Shown: positions 1 to 6,948, numbered from the stretch's first letter. The stretch: DNA of 7,196 nt from Candidatus Atribacter alterifermentans (GCA_012517635.1 JAAYUP010000342.1:1-7196); one strand, 5' to 3'. Notes: generated from the sequence alone by a model not told the origin. Translations and numbers: made by a program.

Positions 1-62
1 ATAGACTGAGATTCCCTTCCCTATGATAAAATTTGAATCAGTATATTTTCGAGGAGTGATGT

Positions 63-1556
63 ATGGCACGTTATATCATGTTTCAAGGGACTGGATCTGG
101 TGTTGGGAAAAGCCTTATTACTGCTGGTTTTTGCCGAATATTTGCTCGTAAAGGCATAAGAGTCGCTCCGTTTAAAGCACAAAATATGTCTTTAAATTCA
201 GGAGTGACACCATTAGGCGAGGAAATAGGCAGAGCCCAGATGTTGCAAGCTCGAGCAGCTCTGATTGATCCTGATTCCCGAATGAACCCAATTTTATTGA
301 AACCCCAGGGAGATTGCATGAGCCAGGTGATCGTTCGCGGAAAAATATGGGAGACTCATGAAGCTTATACATATTATCAGTATAAAAAATTTCTCTGGGA
401 GAAGGTCATCGAAAGCCTGAATTCACTTGCTGAGGAATATGACCTCATCTGCATTGAAGGAGCTGGTAGTCCAGCAGAAATAAATTTGCGAGAACAGGAT
501 TTGGTCAATATGTCGGTCGCTCGATATGCACATATACCAGTATTTCTCATTGGTGATATTGAAAAAGGCGGGGTGTTTGCCCAACTTTATGGAACCTGGG
601 CACTTTTGACTAAAGAGGAAAGAGAATTACTCTGTGGCTTTATTATTAATAAATTCAGGGGGAATTATGCAATTTTAGAACCAGGACTGAAAGAAATAGA
701 AAAATTAACTCAAATTCCAGTTATGGGTGTTGTTCCTTATTCTCGTTTTCAGCTGGATGATGAAGATAGTATGACAGAAAAAATTGAAACATCTCAAAAG
801 TCTTCCAAAACCGTTGATATTCAAGTTGGTATTATTCGCCTTCCCCATATATCAAATTTCACCGATTTTGACCCATTAACGAATGAGCCTGACGTGGAAA
901 CTCGATACATTTTTCCCGATGAAAATTTTAGTAAGTTTGATGTGATAATGCTTCCTGGAAGCAAAAATACTATTCGGGACCTTCAATGGTTGAATAAATT
1001 TAACTTTCAAGAACGTTTGGAAAGCTATATCAACAATGGTGGGGTGGTGTTAGGAGTCTGTGGTGGTTATCAGATGCTGGGAGAATTTATATTAGATATC
1101 GATGGAAATGAAGACTACCAAGGTGAAATTGATGGGCTGAGAATCATTCCGATGAAAACCTTTTTTGAGAAAGAAAAAACCCTTAAAATCGTGCACGGGT
1201 GTTTAGCAAAAACAGAACAGATTACAGTAAAGGGGTATGAAATTCACCAGGGGAAAGGCTCTTTCCAACAAGCCCATGAACCATTTTTTCATCTCAATAT
1301 GGGGAACAGAATCGAACCTGAAGGTATAGTAATCAATAATCAGATATTTGGAACCTACCTTCATGGATTGTTTGATGATGGATCATTCCGAAGATATTTT
1401 GTCAATTTACTTCGCAAAAGAAAGGGATTAGGAACCGTTTCCACAGTTTCCCCATCCTGGCAGGAAGTCGTAGAAAAAGAGCTTGACCGTTTGGCAGGCT
1501 TTCTTGAAACCTATCTTGACATTGAACGGATAGAAAGTTTAATAGAGAATTTTTAA
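63..1556 (+). CDS. cobQ: Cobyric acid synthase (glutamine-hydrolysing), CobQ/CbiP
   Basis: This cytoplasmic enzyme of adenosylcobalamin synthesis amidates four peripheral carboxylates of adenosyl-cobyrinic acid a,c-diamide, using glutamine and ATP, to give cobyric acid. The N-terminal synthetase domain opens with the P-loop-like GTGSGVGKS at residues 9-17, followed by the family-typical FKAQNMSLNS stretch. The C-terminal class I glutamine amidotransferase domain shows the nucleophile elbow GVCGGYQMLG with Cys333, and the partner histidine in TYLHGLFDD (His434). At 497 residues it is full length for the family. The ATG has GAGGAG at 51-56, six bases upstream. The cupin gene follows after 19 bases and is probably co-transcribed. 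No other cobalamin gene is in the window, and only 62 bases of leader are visible, too few to judge a cobalamin riboswitch. The identification is firm. Confidence 0.96.
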   Translation: MARYIMFQGTGSGVGKSLITAGFCRIFARKGIRVAPFKAQNMSLNSGVTPLGEEIGRAQMLQARAALIDPDSRMNPILLKPQGDCMSQVIVRGKIWETHEAYTYYQYKKFLWEKVIESLNSLAEEYDLICIEGAGSPAEINLREQDLVNMSVARYAHIPVFLIGDIEKGGVFAQLYGTWALLTKEERELLCGFIINKFRGNYAILEPGLKEIEKLTQIPVMGVVPYSRFQLDDEDSMTEKIETSQKSSKTVDIQVGIIRLPHISNFTDFDPLTNEPDVETRYIFPDENFSKFDVIMLPGSKNTIRDLQWLNKFNFQERLESYINNGGVVLGVCGGYQMLGEFILDIDGNEDYQGEIDGLRIIPMKTFFEKEKTLKIVHGCLAKTEQITVKGYEIHQGKGSFQQAHEPFFHLNMGNRIEPEGIVINNQIFGTYLHGLFDDGSFRRYFVNLLRKRKGLGTVSTVSPSWQEVVEKELDRLAGFLETYLDIERIESLIENF

Positions 1557-1575
1557 ACACAACAGGAGGATCTTT

Positions 1576-1935
1576 ATGTTACTCCGACGACTAAAAGATT
1601 GCGATGAGTTCATAGCTGGTGATTTAACCAGACTTCGTGAAATACTCCATCCGGATAAATTAGGAATTGATATCCATTACAGCCTTGCCCATGCTTCCCT
1701 TCCGCCCGGGTGTACATCTCAGCCTCATTATCTCTATTCATCTGAGGTGTATTATATTATATCTGGTAAAGGGATTATGCACGTCAATAGCCAAATCGAG
1801 CAGGTGGAGGAAGGTTCGACCATTTACATTCCTCCCCAATCCATACAATTCATTGAAAACACCGGGAGCCAAGACTTGGTATTTCTATGTATTGTTGATC
1901 CAGCCTGGAAAAAAGAAGATGAAATTGTTCTTTGA
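1576..1935 (+). CDS. Small single-domain cupin protein of unknown function
   Basis: This 119-residue protein is one cupin beta-barrel. Cupin motif 1 is readable as G45-x5-H51-x-L53-x3-E57-x6-G64, and motif 2 as G80-x5-P86-x4-Q91-x3-N95. The second motif-1 histidine is Leu53 and the motif-2 histidine is Gln91, so only His51 and Glu57 of the usual four metal ligands remain. The C-terminal part (IENTG, then FLCIVDPAW) resembles a subgroup often annotated loosely as mannose-6-phosphate isomerase-like. There is no signal peptide or membrane segment, so it should be cytoplasmic. A strong AGGAGG at 1564-1569, six bases before the ATG, fixes the start. It sits 19 bases behind cobQ and is probably in the same transcript, which hints at but does not prove a link to cobalamin or small-molecule sensing. 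The fold is secure; the function is unknown. Confidence 0.88.
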   Translation: MLLRRLKDCDEFIAGDLTRLREILHPDKLGIDIHYSLAHASLPPGCTSQPHYLYSSEVYYIISGKGIMHVNSQIEQVEEGSTIYIPPQSIQFIENTGSQDLVFLCIVDPAWKKEDEIVL

Positions 1936-1955
1936 TTCTGAGAGAGAAGTTCGAG

Positions 1956-2867
1956 TTACGATTTATACTCTAACATACACTGAATGCTTCGTTCGGCTTG
2001 CTGGTGAATCGTCTCGGGCAGGTTAATCTCCCCATAATCGAAACGAAGAGAATAGAGGACCTTTTCCAGGGTTATTTTTTTCATGTCGGGACAGATGGCC
2101 TGCGCTGACGCTGGATAAAAAGTTTTCTCGGGATTTTCTTTGCGAAGACGATAAAGAATGCCAATCTCGGTTCCAATAATAAATTCACTTTTTTTGGATT
2201 GATTGATGAATCGAGTCATTCCTTCGGTTGATTGAACCTCATCAGCTAAATCGATTACTTCAGGAAGACATTCAGGGTGAACAACGACCAACGCATCGGG
2301 ATGGAGTTTTTTTTGAAAATGGATATGTTCAGGAAGAATATGAGCATGAATTGGACAATCACCATCCCAGAGTATAAATTGACGCACAGTTTTTCTCGAA
2401 ACATAATTGGCTAAATTTTTATCAGGAATAAAAATAATTTCTTTGACATCTTTTAACCCATCAGTAACGATCTTTAGGGCGTTAGCCGATGTACAACAAA
2501 TGTCACATTCAGCTTTAACATCTGCAGTTGTATTCACATAGGCAAGCACCGTTGCTTTGGGGTGTTCTGATTTAAGCTTTTTAACTTCTTGTACGGTAAT
2601 AGTATCTGCCATAGGGCAACCAGCATTTTTCTCGGGAAGGAGCACAACTTTATTCGGAGAAAGAATTTTGGCGGTTTCTGCCATAAAACGAACACCACAA
2701 AAAACGATGATATCGGCATCAGTTTGACTGGCTTCGATGCTCAAACCCAAAGAATCCCCTAAAAAATCCGCAATGTCCTGTATATCTGGGGGTTGATAAT
2801 TATGAACTAAAATTATTGCATTTTTCATTTTTTTTAATTCTTGAATTTGTTGGATGAACGAATTCAT
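1956..2867 (-). CDS. nadA: Quinolinate synthase NadA
   Basis: NadA condenses iminoaspartate with dihydroxyacetone phosphate to quinolinate in de novo NAD synthesis, using an oxygen-sensitive [4Fe-4S] cluster. The 303-residue protein has the conserved start (HNYQPPDIQDIAD, residues 22-34) and GDSLGLS. Its three expected cluster cysteines are Cys84 in AGCPMAD, Cys171 in WDGDCPIHAH and Cys259 in AICPDMKK, spaced as in the roughly 300-residue short-form NadA proteins of thermophiles. Other family blocks are FCGVRFMAETAKIL and HPECLPEV. The ATG overlaps the mnmA stop as ATGA (2864-2867), and a near-perfect Shine-Dalgarno lies seven bases upstream inside mnmA. It is the last gene of the minus-strand operon and converges on the cupin gene. 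The usual partners nadB and nadC are not in the window. The identification is firm. Confidence 0.96.
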   Translation of the reverse strand: MNSFIQQIQELKKMKNAIILVHNYQPPDIQDIADFLGDSLGLSIEASQTDADIIVFCGVRFMAETAKILSPNKVVLLPEKNAGCPMADTITVQEVKKLKSEHPKATVLAYVNTTADVKAECDICCTSANALKIVTDGLKDVKEIIFIPDKNLANYVSRKTVRQFILWDGDCPIHAHILPEHIHFQKKLHPDALVVVHPECLPEVIDLADEVQSTEGMTRFINQSKKSEFIIGTEIGILYRLRKENPEKTFYPASAQAICPDMKKITLEKVLYSLRFDYGEINLPETIHQQAERSIQCMLEYKS

Positions 2868-3925
2868 CGAAAAACCTCCTTAATGATTCCTCCTCCGATT
2901 ACGATTCCTTCACGAGTGTACCACACAACTGATTGACCGGGGGTTATATTTTCCAACTTATTATAAAAAATAACCTTCATTTCATTATTTATTTTTTCTA
3001 ATCTGCATTGATGTTCTTTCTGGGAATAGCGTGTGAGGGCAAAAATTTCCTGGTCAGGGATTTCATCGACTAAAAAATTCACCTGAGTAGCGATGAGAGC
3101 CATGGCTTGTAAATCTTTTTTATCACCAACTATTACGGCATTCCGAGAAAGATCGATATCGACAACGTAGAGAGGACGTGAATGGCTGATTCCTAACCCC
3201 TTTCTTTGGCCAATAGTATAGAGGTATGTACCATGGTGGTGTCCAAGTACTTTCCCTTGGAGATTAACAATTGGTCCTGATAGATCCAGATGAGAACGAT
3301 TTTTGATAAAGTCACGATAGCCTCCTCGAGGAAGAAAACAAATATCCTGACTCTCGGATTTTTCTTCCATTTTTAAATTGAGTTGATCAGAAAGAGATTT
3401 TACTTCTTCTTTGGTAAAATGGGCTAAGGGGAAAAGAATCCTATTAAGGCTTTCCCTTGGGATGCTGTATAAAAAATAAGTTTGATCTTTTGAAAGATCC
3501 CTGGGTTTCCGTAAAAAAATTTGGTTGTTTATATAATCAATTTGGGCATAATGTCCAGTGGCTAAAAAGTCAAAGCCATTTTTCATGGCATGATTAAAAA
3601 GAAAACCAAATTTTATCCGTCGATTACACATTACGCACGGGTTGGGAGTTCTTCCTGACAAATATTCCTTGATAAAAGGTCTTACGACTTCCTTTTCAAA
3701 CTTATTGCTTAGTTCAAGGGTTTGATGAGGAATTTCAAGAATTTCACATACCCTTTTCGCATCGTTTAAAGCCGATCCTAAACGTAGATCGTTTGATGAA
3801 CCGTAAATGACCTGAAAAGTCATGGTAATCCCATAAACTTGATACCCTTGTTTTTTTAAAAGGAAAGCAGCAACCGAAGAGTCGACCCCCCCACTCATCG
3901 CGACTAATATTTTTTTTGTTTTCAC
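2864..3925 (-). CDS. mnmA: tRNA-specific 2-thiouridylase MnmA, three-cysteine type
   Basis: MnmA adenylates and then 2-thiolates the wobble uridine (U34) of Glu, Gln and Lys tRNAs. The 353-residue protein is full length. It shows the PP-loop SGGVDSS at residues 11-17, TPNPCVMCN at 93-101, the ATGHYAQ block near 122-128, SKDQTYFLY at 145-153, KSESQDICFL at 189-198 and GQRKGLGIS. Cys97 sits where E. coli-type enzymes have Asp. With Cys100 and Cys196 it makes the three-cysteine set that binds a [4Fe-4S] cluster in the Thermus-type enzyme, so an Fe-S-dependent mechanism is inferred. The start is GTG at 3925, overlapping the larE TGA by four bases and preceded by GAGGAG five bases upstream. No IscS-like desulfurase gene is adjacent. 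The family call is firm; the cluster is inferred from motifs. Confidence 0.96.
   Translation of the reverse strand: MKTKKILVAMSGGVDSSVAAFLLKKQGYQVYGITMTFQVIYGSSNDLRLGSALNDAKRVCEILEIPHQTLELSNKFEKEVVRPFIKEYLSGRTPNPCVMCNRRIKFGFLFNHAMKNGFDFLATGHYAQIDYINNQIFLRKPRDLSKDQTYFLYSIPRESLNRILFPLAHFTKEEVKSLSDQLNLKMEEKSESQDICFLPRGGYRDFIKNRSHLDLSGPIVNLQGKVLGHHHGTYLYTIGQRKGLGISHSRPLYVVDIDLSRNAVIVGDKKDLQAMALIATQVNFLVDEIPDQEIFALTRYSQKEHQCRLEKINNEMKVIFYNKLENITPGQSVVWYTREGIVIGGGIIKEVFR
2874..2882 (-). promoter_or_regulatory. Strong ribosome binding site of nadA, inside mnmA
   Basis: TAAGGAGGT on the minus strand is a near-complete anti-16S match, six to seven bases before the nadA ATG at 2867. It lies within the end of mnmA, so nadA should be translated efficiently from the operon message as well as coupled to mnmA. 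Confidence 0.85.
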
Positions 3926-4749
3926 TTTAGCTCCTCAGGTTTGAGCCCTTCATTCATGCTCCCAGAACGATACCCCTCAAGATCTAATGTGACCCATTGG
4001 TATCCTAAAGTTTTTAATTTTTCATTGATTTGATGGCGATTATCATGAATTCGAATCAGATCATTATTCGATAAGGGAATTTCAATTCGAGCAAGTGGAA
4101 AATGATCCCTTACCCGCAATTGCTCAAAACCCAATTCACTCAGATATAATTCTGCTTTTTCGATTCGACTCAAATGTTCAGAAGATATTGTTTTTCCAAA
4201 AGGAATGCGGGTGGCCAAGCAAGAATAAGAGGGTTTATTCCAGGTTGGAATATTTTTTCCTTTCAATATTTGACGAATTTCTTCCTTAGTAAGGCCGACA
4301 TCCACCAAAGGGCTTTTTATTCCCATTTTTTGGAGAACTTTTCTTCCCGGACGAAAATCTGATAGGTCGTCTTTGTTTGAGCCCTCGGCGATGAATTGGT
4401 AATTTTTCTGATTGGCAATTCCTTGAATCGTTTCAAAAAGTACTTTTTTACAAAAATAACAACGATTTGGTTGGTTTCGAAGAATTGAAGTATATTGAAG
4501 AAGATTCACCTCTTGAACTATGAAGGGAAGTTTCAATTGATTGGCGGTCTTGAGAGCAAAGCTTTTTTCGCTTTTTGGCAAAAAGGGGGTATCAATCAGA
4601 ATCCCGCTGGTTTTATCTCCCAATACCTCATGACTGGCAATAAGCAAAAAAGTACTATCAACACCACCGGAATAGGCAACTAAACAACTCTTGAGGTCAT
4701 GTAAAATCTGTAATAATTTATCATATTTATTTTTAATAATTTTATCCAT
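3922..4749 (-). CDS. larE: LarE-family ATP-dependent sulfur transferase, three-cysteine type
   Basis: LarE sulfurates the carboxylated nicotinate mononucleotide precursor of the nickel-pincer nucleotide used by lactate racemase LarA and its homologues. With the ATG at 4749 the protein has 275 residues, normal for the family. It shows the PP-loop YSGGVDST at 26-33, NRCYFCKK at 95-102, EGSNKDDLSDFRPG at 122-135, SPLVDVGLTKEEIR at 146-159 and PSYSCLATRIPFG at 173-185. Cys177 corresponds to the sacrificial Cys176 of the Lactobacillus enzyme. Cys97 and Cys100 complete the triad that holds a [4Fe-4S] cluster in other LarE proteins, suggesting catalytic rather than sacrificial sulfur transfer. A TTG at 4764 overlapping cysK would add five residues but has no ribosome site; the ATG lies eight bases past the cysK stop. 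larA, larB and larC are not in the window, so a different substrate remains possible. Confidence 0.9.
   Translation of the reverse strand: MDKIIKNKYDKLLQILHDLKSCLVAYSGGVDSTFLLIASHEVLGDKTSGILIDTPFLPKSEKSFALKTANQLKLPFIVQEVNLLQYTSILRNQPNRCYFCKKVLFETIQGIANQKNYQFIAEGSNKDDLSDFRPGRKVLQKMGIKSPLVDVGLTKEEIRQILKGKNIPTWNKPSYSCLATRIPFGKTISSEHLSRIEKAELYLSELGFEQLRVRDHFPLARIEIPLSNNDLIRIHDNRHQINEKLKTLGYQWVTLDLEGYRSGSMNEGLKPEELK
3931..3936 (-). promoter_or_regulatory. Ribosome binding site of mnmA, inside larE
   Basis: GAGGAG on the minus strand sits five bases before the GTG at 3925, within the last larE codons. It supports the GTG start and translational coupling through the GTGA overlap. Confidence 0.8.
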
Positions 4750-4757
4750 GAATATCT

Positions 4758-5669
4758 TTACCAAACCGATAAATATCGTTCTCCAGTATCAGGGAAAATA
4801 GCCACAATCAACTTTCCTTGATTTTCCTCCAGTTTTGCTACCTGAATTGCCGCCCAACATGCTGCACCGCTTGAAATGCCAACATGGATGCCCTCGGTTT
4901 GAGCAATGCACTTTGCCATTGAAAAGGCGTCTTCATCCTCAACCGGAATGATTTTATCGATTAATTCTCGACGTAGAACTTCAGGGATGAAGCCGGCTCC
5001 AATTCCTTGGATACGATGAGAAGCCGGGGTTCCTCCTGATAATACTGCTGACTTTTTGGGTTCAACGGCAACAACCCTAAGAGACGGTTTCCGATCTTTT
5101 AAAACCTCAGCAGTTCCTGTGAGGGTTCCTCCGGTTCCTACTCCACAAACCAAGATATCAATACACCCATCGGTATCAGCCCAGATTTCTTCAGCGGTAG
5201 TTTCTCGATGAATTTTTGGATTGGCAGGATTTTTAAATTGCATTGGCAAAAAAGAATGAACATTCTCTTTTGCCAATTCTTCTGCTTTTTTGATCGATCC
5301 TCGCATTCCTTCTTCTGAGGGGGTGAGGATGAGTTTAGCACCAAACCAAGAAAGAATTTTTCTCCTTTCAACGGATACGCTTTCTGGCATAGTGAGTATT
5401 AGTTGATATCCACGCTGAGCACAGACAAAAGCCAAAGCGATACCGGTATTCCCGCTGGTTGGTTCGATTATCAAGGTGTCTTTGTCTATTAACCCATTTT
5501 TTTCAGCTTCGTTTATCATTGATACTCCAATACGATCTTTCACGCTTCCGCATGGATTAAAATACTCAAGCTTGGCAACCACTTCCCCGGGGAGATTGGC
5601 ACCTAATTTTGATAGACGAACTAAAGGAGTATTTCCAATAAGCTGAGTAATGTTTTGCGCAATTTTCAT
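4758..5669 (-). CDS. cysK: Cysteine synthase (O-acetylserine sulfhydrylase)
   Basis: This PLP enzyme forms cysteine from O-acetylserine and sulfide in the cytoplasm. From the ATG at 5669 it has 303 residues, close to the usual CysK length. It shows IGNTPLVRL at 11-19, the PLP lysine Lys44 in NPCGSVKDRI, the substrate loop PTSGNTGIALAF from residue 70, MPESVSVERRKIL, the phosphate-binding GVGTGGTLTG, HRIQGIGAGFIPEVL and GISSGAA, ending FPDTGERYLSVW. A Thr-to-Ser-level variant such as cystathionine beta-synthase-like or O-phosphoserine-using activity cannot be excluded from sequence alone. An in-frame ATG at 5705 would add twelve residues, but it lacks a ribosome site and the extension is not family-like; AAAGGAAG six bases before 5669 decides the start. 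larE follows eight bases downstream. A dyad overlaps the ribosome site (see the regulatory entry). Confidence 0.94.
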   Translation of the reverse strand: MKIAQNITQLIGNTPLVRLSKLGANLPGEVVAKLEYFNPCGSVKDRIGVSMINEAEKNGLIDKDTLIIEPTSGNTGIALAFVCAQRGYQLILTMPESVSVERRKILSWFGAKLILTPSEEGMRGSIKKAEELAKENVHSFLPMQFKNPANPKIHRETTAEEIWADTDGCIDILVCGVGTGGTLTGTAEVLKDRKPSLRVVAVEPKKSAVLSGGTPASHRIQGIGAGFIPEVLRRELIDKIIPVEDEDAFSMAKCIAQTEGIHVGISSGAACWAAIQVAKLEENQGKLIVAIFPDTGERYLSVW

Positions 5670-5675
5670 AAAACA

Positions 5676-5692
5676 CTTCCTTTCAAAAGGAA
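5676..5692 (-). promoter_or_regulatory. Dyad overlapping the cysK ribosome binding site
   Basis: The minus strand carries TTCCTTTTGAAAGGAA (5692-5677), a 7-base perfect inverted repeat with a 2-base centre. Its right arm is the Shine-Dalgarno AAAGGAAG (5683-5676) six bases before the cysK ATG. In RNA, a 5-bp stem with a 6-base loop could mask the ribosome site; in DNA it could be an operator. The symmetry is seen directly; a regulatory role is inferred, and chance in an AT-rich leader is possible. Confidence 0.45.
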
Positions 5693-5741
5693 AATCATCT
5701 CCCATTATGTTAGCACTTTAAAATTCGATTGGGATCGGGAG

Positions 5742-6791
5742 TTAATTTTGGAATGTTTTTTTAGTTTTTTGGCGGGAGATTTCAAAAGGAAAATTTTCAA
5801 TACGGTATTTCTCTATTTGATCCAGTGATAAGGATATGGGTTGAATCATTTTTGGTGATGAAAAGCCTTGATGCTGTATTTTGATATAAAGTGGTTCGAA
5901 AGGAGAGGAAGAATAATAAGCGATAATACCTGATGCCAGACGTTCTGTATCAGGGTCGATTATTCCCTTTCCTAAGCCGGTTGGCCCTTTACTATGTGAA
6001 GGAGTAAAAATATAGTCTTCTGGCTTTGCTTGGTTGAACAATTCCAAATTATCTTTTTCATTCCGACCAACTAAAAGCTTAAATTGATTGCTGAGTCGAA
6101 AATATCTTCCTAATTTTAAAAGTTCAATATTTCCCATTGTCAGTTCATCATGGATAAGTAGATCATAAACTCTCCGAGCATAAATCGGATCGGTGAGAAG
6201 ACATCCACCGGCTGGGGCTGGATAGTCAGTGATTCCCATTTTTTGAGCCAAATCAAATTGAGGTCCACGAATTCGTCCGGAAAAGCTGTAAAACTTATTC
6301 CGATCAACCCATCCTTTTTGTTCTGGAATGGTTTCTTGTAGTAATTTCGCTGAAAGTGGTCTTAAAATGAAACCTTTTAGATGAGAATCGCGATCAATGA
6401 TACTCAACCCCCATAGAAATTGAGATTTTGGTCTTTGAGAGAGAACTTCACCAGTTACAATAAATGAAGCCTTTTTTTCTTTCATAATTTGATAGGCTTG
6501 AGTGATCATTAGAATTTTACAATCGAGACATGGATTCAAATTTTTACCAAAATCATATTTTGGATTTCGAAGAAGGTTCAAAAAATTTTCTTTCAGTTCG
6601 ATTTCAACTAATTCAATACCCATTTTTTGAGACATAGAAAGGGCATAGTGTTGTTTTTCTTTCATTTTTTTATTATTAGCGAAAGGATTAATAAAATTAA
6701 CTGCAATAACTTCGATACCTTGATCCATAATAATTTTTGTTGCTAATAAGCTGTCAAGACCCCCTGAAAATAAAGAGACCGCTTTAATCAT
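5742..6791 (-). CDS. PP-loop ATPase with C-terminal NFACT-R-like region, probable tRNA or nucleotide thiolation enzyme
   Basis: This 349-residue protein starts with the PP-loop SLFSGGLDSLLA (residues 6-17) shared by MnmA, ThiI and LarE. It has NPCLDCK at 86-92 (Cys88, Cys91) and PAGGCLLTDP at 193-202 (Cys197), a C-x2-C plus distal Cys pattern like that of [4Fe-4S] tRNA thiolases. Residues about 225-290 contain LGRYFRL, LVGRNEKDN and SKGPTGLG, resembling the NFACT-R (DUF814) RNA-binding fold; the last 60 residues are not recognised. Database relatives are, as I recall, named variously as ThiI-like 4-thiouridine synthases or MnmA-like proteins. An Fe-S-dependent tRNA thiolase is the best inference, with substrate unknown. 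The ATG at 6791 is chosen over an upstream TTG (6806) because GAGGTG lies seven bases before it. It is the first gene of the minus-strand cluster, 72 bases ahead of cysK. Confidence 0.82.
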   Translation of the reverse strand: MIKAVSLFSGGLDSLLATKIIMDQGIEVIAVNFINPFANNKKMKEKQHYALSMSQKMGIELVEIELKENFLNLLRNPKYDFGKNLNPCLDCKILMITQAYQIMKEKKASFIVTGEVLSQRPKSQFLWGLSIIDRDSHLKGFILRPLSAKLLQETIPEQKGWVDRNKFYSFSGRIRGPQFDLAQKMGITDYPAPAGGCLLTDPIYARRVYDLLIHDELTMGNIELLKLGRYFRLSNQFKLLVGRNEKDNLELFNQAKPEDYIFTPSHSKGPTGLGKGIIDPDTERLASGIIAYYSSSPFEPLYIKIQHQGFSSPKMIQPISLSLDQIEKYRIENFPFEISRQKTKKTFQN

Positions 6792-6798
6792 AAAATAA

Positions 6799-6804
6799 CA
6801 CCTC
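6799..6804 (-). promoter_or_regulatory. Ribosome binding site of the PP-loop/NFACT-R-like gene
   Basis: On the minus strand GAGGTG lies seven bases before the ATG at 6791. It overlaps the alternative TTG at 6804-6806, which therefore cannot use it, so the shorter 349-residue form is the real product. Confidence 0.75.
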
Positions 6805-6884
6805 AAAAGATAAGAACGTTTTTGCTGGAATTAATAAAACACTTTTTGATTCAAGGCTATTCTGGAACATTTCACTATTTTTTT

Positions 6885-6925
6885 ATTCTAAGGAGTCCGG
6901 GGTTTTTGCCGGATGATGTGAGAAT
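6885..6925. repeat. Hairpin unit A of an intergenic repeat element
   Basis: The outer stem ATTCT (6885-6889) pairs with AGAAT (6921-6925), and the inner stem TCCGG (6896-6900) pairs with CCGGA (6909-6913). Asymmetric internal loops of 6 and 7 bases separate the stems, and the 8-base apical loop contains five T. It is followed by CTCATC. The architecture matches unit B, so the two look like diverged copies of one palindromic element. It lies about 95 bases upstream of the PP-loop gene start, outside any gene. Confidence 0.6.
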
Positions 6926-6931
6926 CTCATC

Positions 6932-6948
6932 TGACGCTACCAGCGTCA
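6932..6948. repeat. Short perfect hairpin linking the two repeat units
   Basis: TGACGCT (6932-6938) pairs perfectly with AGCGTCA (6942-6948) across the 3-base loop ACC. It sits exactly between hairpin units A and B. There is no T-run beside it, so it is not a convincing intrinsic terminator. Confidence 0.6.

Noticed and set aside
1..50. Possible 3' end of an upstream plus-strand gene
   Set aside because: All three forward frames meet a stop by base 26 (stops at 2-4, 7-9 and 24-26), so any such fragment is at most eight codons and cannot be identified.
83..372. Minus-strand open frames inside cobQ
   Set aside because: They are antisense to the conserved cobQ N-terminal domain and have no recognisable product or ribosome site.
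1667..2026. Open frame of 119 codons overlapping the cupin gene and the 3' end of nadA
   Set aside because: It lies in another frame over a cupin with perfect motif spacing and a strong ribosome site; the translation shows no family motif.
4095..4683. Plus-strand open frames opposite larE
   Set aside because: They are short, antisense to well-conserved larE motifs, and without family features.
6807..6890. Promoter for the minus-strand cluster
   Set aside because: A TTGAAT-like hexamer and AT-rich stretches exist, but no -35/-10 pair with 16-18 base spacing is convincing in such AT-rich sequence.
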